Below are positions 13,085 to 14,029 of a DNA stretch of 14,029 nt, one piece after another (within the stretch, counting starts at the first letter, position 1; each line of letters starts with the position of its first letter). Both the position numbers and the translations under genes were made by a program. The DNA lies in contig JAIRSQ010000089.1 in the NCBI GenBank assembly GCA_031255395.1, positions 1 through 14,029 of the forward strand, written 5' to 3'. This stretch comes from Spirochaetaceae bacterium (lineage in GTDB: Bacteria > Spirochaetota > Spirochaetia > Treponematales > Breznakiellaceae). The notes below the pieces were generated by a model. The model saw only the letters and a list, made by a program, of their open reading frames with translations, was not told the origin of the DNA and searched no databases.

Positions 13085-13113
13085 TTGAAAATTATTGACA
13101 GGGAAGTTAAAAT
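13085..13113 (+). promoter_or_regulatory. Sigma-70-type promoter of ridA
   Basis: TTGAAA (13085-13090, 5/6), 17-nt spacer, TAAAAT (13108-13113, 5/6). The predicted start near 13120 leaves a leader of about 17 nt holding GGAGGG. It is divergent from the promoter at 13004-13032, so the two share a roughly 50-nt control region. Confidence 0.55.
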
Positions 13114-13125
13114 GAGGCTGGTTTT

Positions 13126-13131
13126 GGAGGG
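13126..13131 (+). promoter_or_regulatory. Ribosome-binding site that decides the ridA start
   Basis: GGAGGG lies 5 nt before the ATG at 13137 but only 2 nt before the tandem ATG at 13134. Normal spacing therefore favours the second ATG, giving the usual RidA N-terminus. Confidence 0.6.
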
Positions 13132-13136
13132 ATATG

Positions 13137-13517
13137 ATGAAAAGAATCAGTACGGACGCTGCGCCTGCCGCCATAGGCCCGTATTCGCAGGGTTTTGTGT
13201 CGGGAAATTTGGCGTTTACGTCCGGCCAGATACCGCTTTGCCCGAAAACAGGCGGCATTAAGGGCGAAAACATAGCCGGACAGACTGAGCAGGCGATAAA
13301 GAACCTAAAAGCCGTGCTGGAAGCCGCCGGCTCGTCCCTTGAAAGGGTCATAAAGACGACCTGTTTTCTCGCCGACATGAAAGATTTCGCTCAATTCAAT
13401 GAAATTTACGAAAAACACTTCCCGGGAAAGCCCGCCAGATCGACTGTTGCGGTGCGGCAACTGCCCAAAGACGCGCTTGTAGAAATCGAAGCGATCGCGG
13501 AGATCGCATACGAATGA
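13137..13517 (+). CDS. ridA: RidA family enamine/imine deaminase
   Basis: A 126-residue RidA (YjgF/YER057c/UK114) protein. RidA trimers hydrolyse reactive enamine/imine intermediates such as 2-aminoacrylate, made by PLP enzymes, and protect those enzymes in the cytoplasm. The start APAAIGPYSQG carries the active-site Tyr (Y16). FTSGQIPL, TEQAIKNLKAVLEAAG and the strongly conserved PARSTVAVRQLPKDALVEIEAIA give R101, which should bind the substrate carboxylate, and E116. Length is typical. The ATG at 13137 is chosen over 13134 for ribosome-site spacing. Its TGA stop lies inside the first AATGAGC unit of repeat copy C, so the repeat directly abuts the last codon. Confidence 0.96.
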   Translation: MKRISTDAAPAAIGPYSQGFVSGNLAFTSGQIPLCPKTGGIKGENIAGQTEQAIKNLKAVLEAAGSSLERVIKTTCFLADMKDFAQFNEIYEKHFPGKPARSTVAVRQLPKDALVEIEAIAEIAYE

Positions 13518-13650
13518 GCGATGAGGAATGAGCAATGGACTGCCGATAGGCAGTTGCGAGTCGTCCGGGCGAGCAGGCTTGGGGTCAGGCCCCTAGGGGT
13601 CGTCATTGCGAGTCCGCAGGGCGAAGCGATTTGCCGCCGTGCCATTGCGA
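13513..13650 (+). repeat. Mosaic intergenic repeat, copy C
   Basis: Four phased heptads (13513-13540: AATGAGC, GATGAGG, AATGAGC, AATGGAC) lead into the hairpin ACTGCC-GATA-GGCAGT (13539-13554) and TTGCGAGTCG. GGGGTCAGGCCCCTAGGG (13581-13598) then matches, in inverted orientation, all 18 positions of 5511-5528 in copy B. The 30-nt module at 13601-13630 (CGTCATTGCGAG to GGCGAAGCGAT) is 28/30 identical to copy A. A further CCATTGCGA at 13642-13650 coincides with the proposed proS -35 box. It fills most of the gap between ridA and proS. Confidence 0.75.
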
Positions 13651-13673
13651 CAATTGCGGCGCGGGATTAGAAT
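13645..13673 (+). promoter_or_regulatory. Possible leaderless-type promoter of proS
   Basis: TTGCGA (13645-13650, 4/6), 17-nt spacer, TAGAAT (13668-13673, 5/6), then 6 nt to the ATG at 13680. No Shine-Dalgarno sequence is present. The -35 box is identical to the one proposed for the sigma-54 activator and is part of a CATTGCGA repeat word. Confidence 0.4.
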
Positions 13674-13679
13674 TAAACA

Positions 13680-14029
13680 ATGAAATTTTCGCGGTACTAC
13701 ATACCCACATTGAGGGAAGCGCCGGCAGATGCGGCGATAGCGAGCCACCAGCTCATGATGCGGGCGGGCATGATACGGCGGCTGGCCAACGGGCTGTTCG
13801 CCTACCTGCCGCTCGGGCTGCGCGTGTTCAGAAAGCTGGAACAGATAATCAGGGAAGAGATGGATGCGGCGGGGGCGCTGGAAGTAAAGCCGACTGTGGT
13901 GGCTCCGGGCGAGCTTTGGAAGGAGTCGGGGCGCTGGGACACGATGGGCGACGCGCTGCTTCGGGTAAAAAACCGGCTGGACGGGGATTTTGTCGTCTCG
14001 CCTACTGCGGAGGAGATGGTAACCGCCCT
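13680..14029 (+). CDS. proS: Prolyl-tRNA synthetase, 5' part (runs off the window)
   Basis: The first 116 codons of a bacterial-type prolyl-tRNA synthetase, a class II enzyme that charges tRNA-Pro. Translation from the ATG at 13680 gives [19 protein letters not shown], then [19 protein letters not shown] and [20 protein letters not shown]. This is the conserved N-terminal helix and motif 1 region of Pro[18 protein letters not shown] and [11 protein letters not shown] follow, the latter being the family's PTHEE-like segment with Ala in place of His. Motifs 2 and 3, the editing domain and the anticodon domain lie beyond the window. No frameshift is seen in this part. The start lacks a ribosome site and may be leaderless. 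Confidence 0.95.
   Translation, partial: MKFSRYYIPTLREAPADAAIASHQLMMRAGMIRRLANGLFAYLPLGLRVFRKLEQIIREEMDAAGALEVKPTVVAPGELWKESGRWDTMGDALLRVKNRLDGDFVVSPTAEEMVTA

Noticed and set aside
13095..13123. TTGACA at 13095-13100 as the ridA -35 box
   Set aside because: No -10-like hexamer lies 16-18 nt downstream; TTGAAA at 13085 with TAAAAT at 13108 fits better.

Overview
The window is a densely packed bacterial chromosome segment of roughly balanced base composition. It carries 12 complete protein genes, one tRNA and the 5' end of a thirteenth protein gene. Gene content suggests a spirochaete of the Treponema group. Two otherwise anonymous proteins (3rd and 11th protein genes) resemble, from memory, families common in Treponema (DUF2259 and DUF5312), and a NifA-like sigma-54 activator would suit a termite-gut or free-living relative. 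This taxonomic call is inference; no rRNA or other marker is present.

Layout. 1-256: intergenic DNA with strong hairpins. 257-781 (-): nitroreductase with its own promoter. 782-1219: repeat-bearing intergenic DNA (copy A). 1220-2674 (-): adk preceded by a Cof-type HAD phosphatase, 3 nt apart. 2789-3505 (+): secreted DUF2259-like protein. 3624-5246 (+): GAF/AAA+/Fis sigma-54 activator. 5247-5656: a large palindromic repeat element (copy B). 5657-6925 (+): a STAS/zinc-ribbon protein and PspA, then tRNA(CAT) at 6944-7017. 7209-8688 (+): SurA-like exported protein and NusB, ending in a terminator that overlaps the nusB stop codon. 13005-8712 (-): an operon of a large unknown protein, PgeF and ArgS, the last two overlapping. 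13137-13517 (+): RidA. 13518-13679: repeat copy C. 13680-end (+): start of proS.

The genes are mostly housekeeping: nucleotide metabolism (adk), translation (argS, proS, tRNA), rRNA transcription (nusB) and metabolite repair (ridA). To these are added envelope functions (PspA, SurA-like chaperone, PgeF) and regulation (sigma-54 activator, STAS protein). STAS plus PspA looks like a membrane-stress pair.

Two things go beyond routine annotation. First, three intergenic gaps contain related mosaic repeats: arrays of 7-bp units around AATGAGC, followed by TTGCGAGTC and GTCATTGCGAG modules. The 5270-5595 copy is an almost complete nested palindrome of MITE-like form; the other two are partial. Second, several genes without a Shine-Dalgarno sequence (STAS, sigma-54 activator, proS, HAD) have promoter-like hexamers whose -10 box ends only 6-7 nt before the start codon. 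This implies leaderless mRNAs, whereas nitroreductase and ridA have conventional promoters with Shine-Dalgarno sites.
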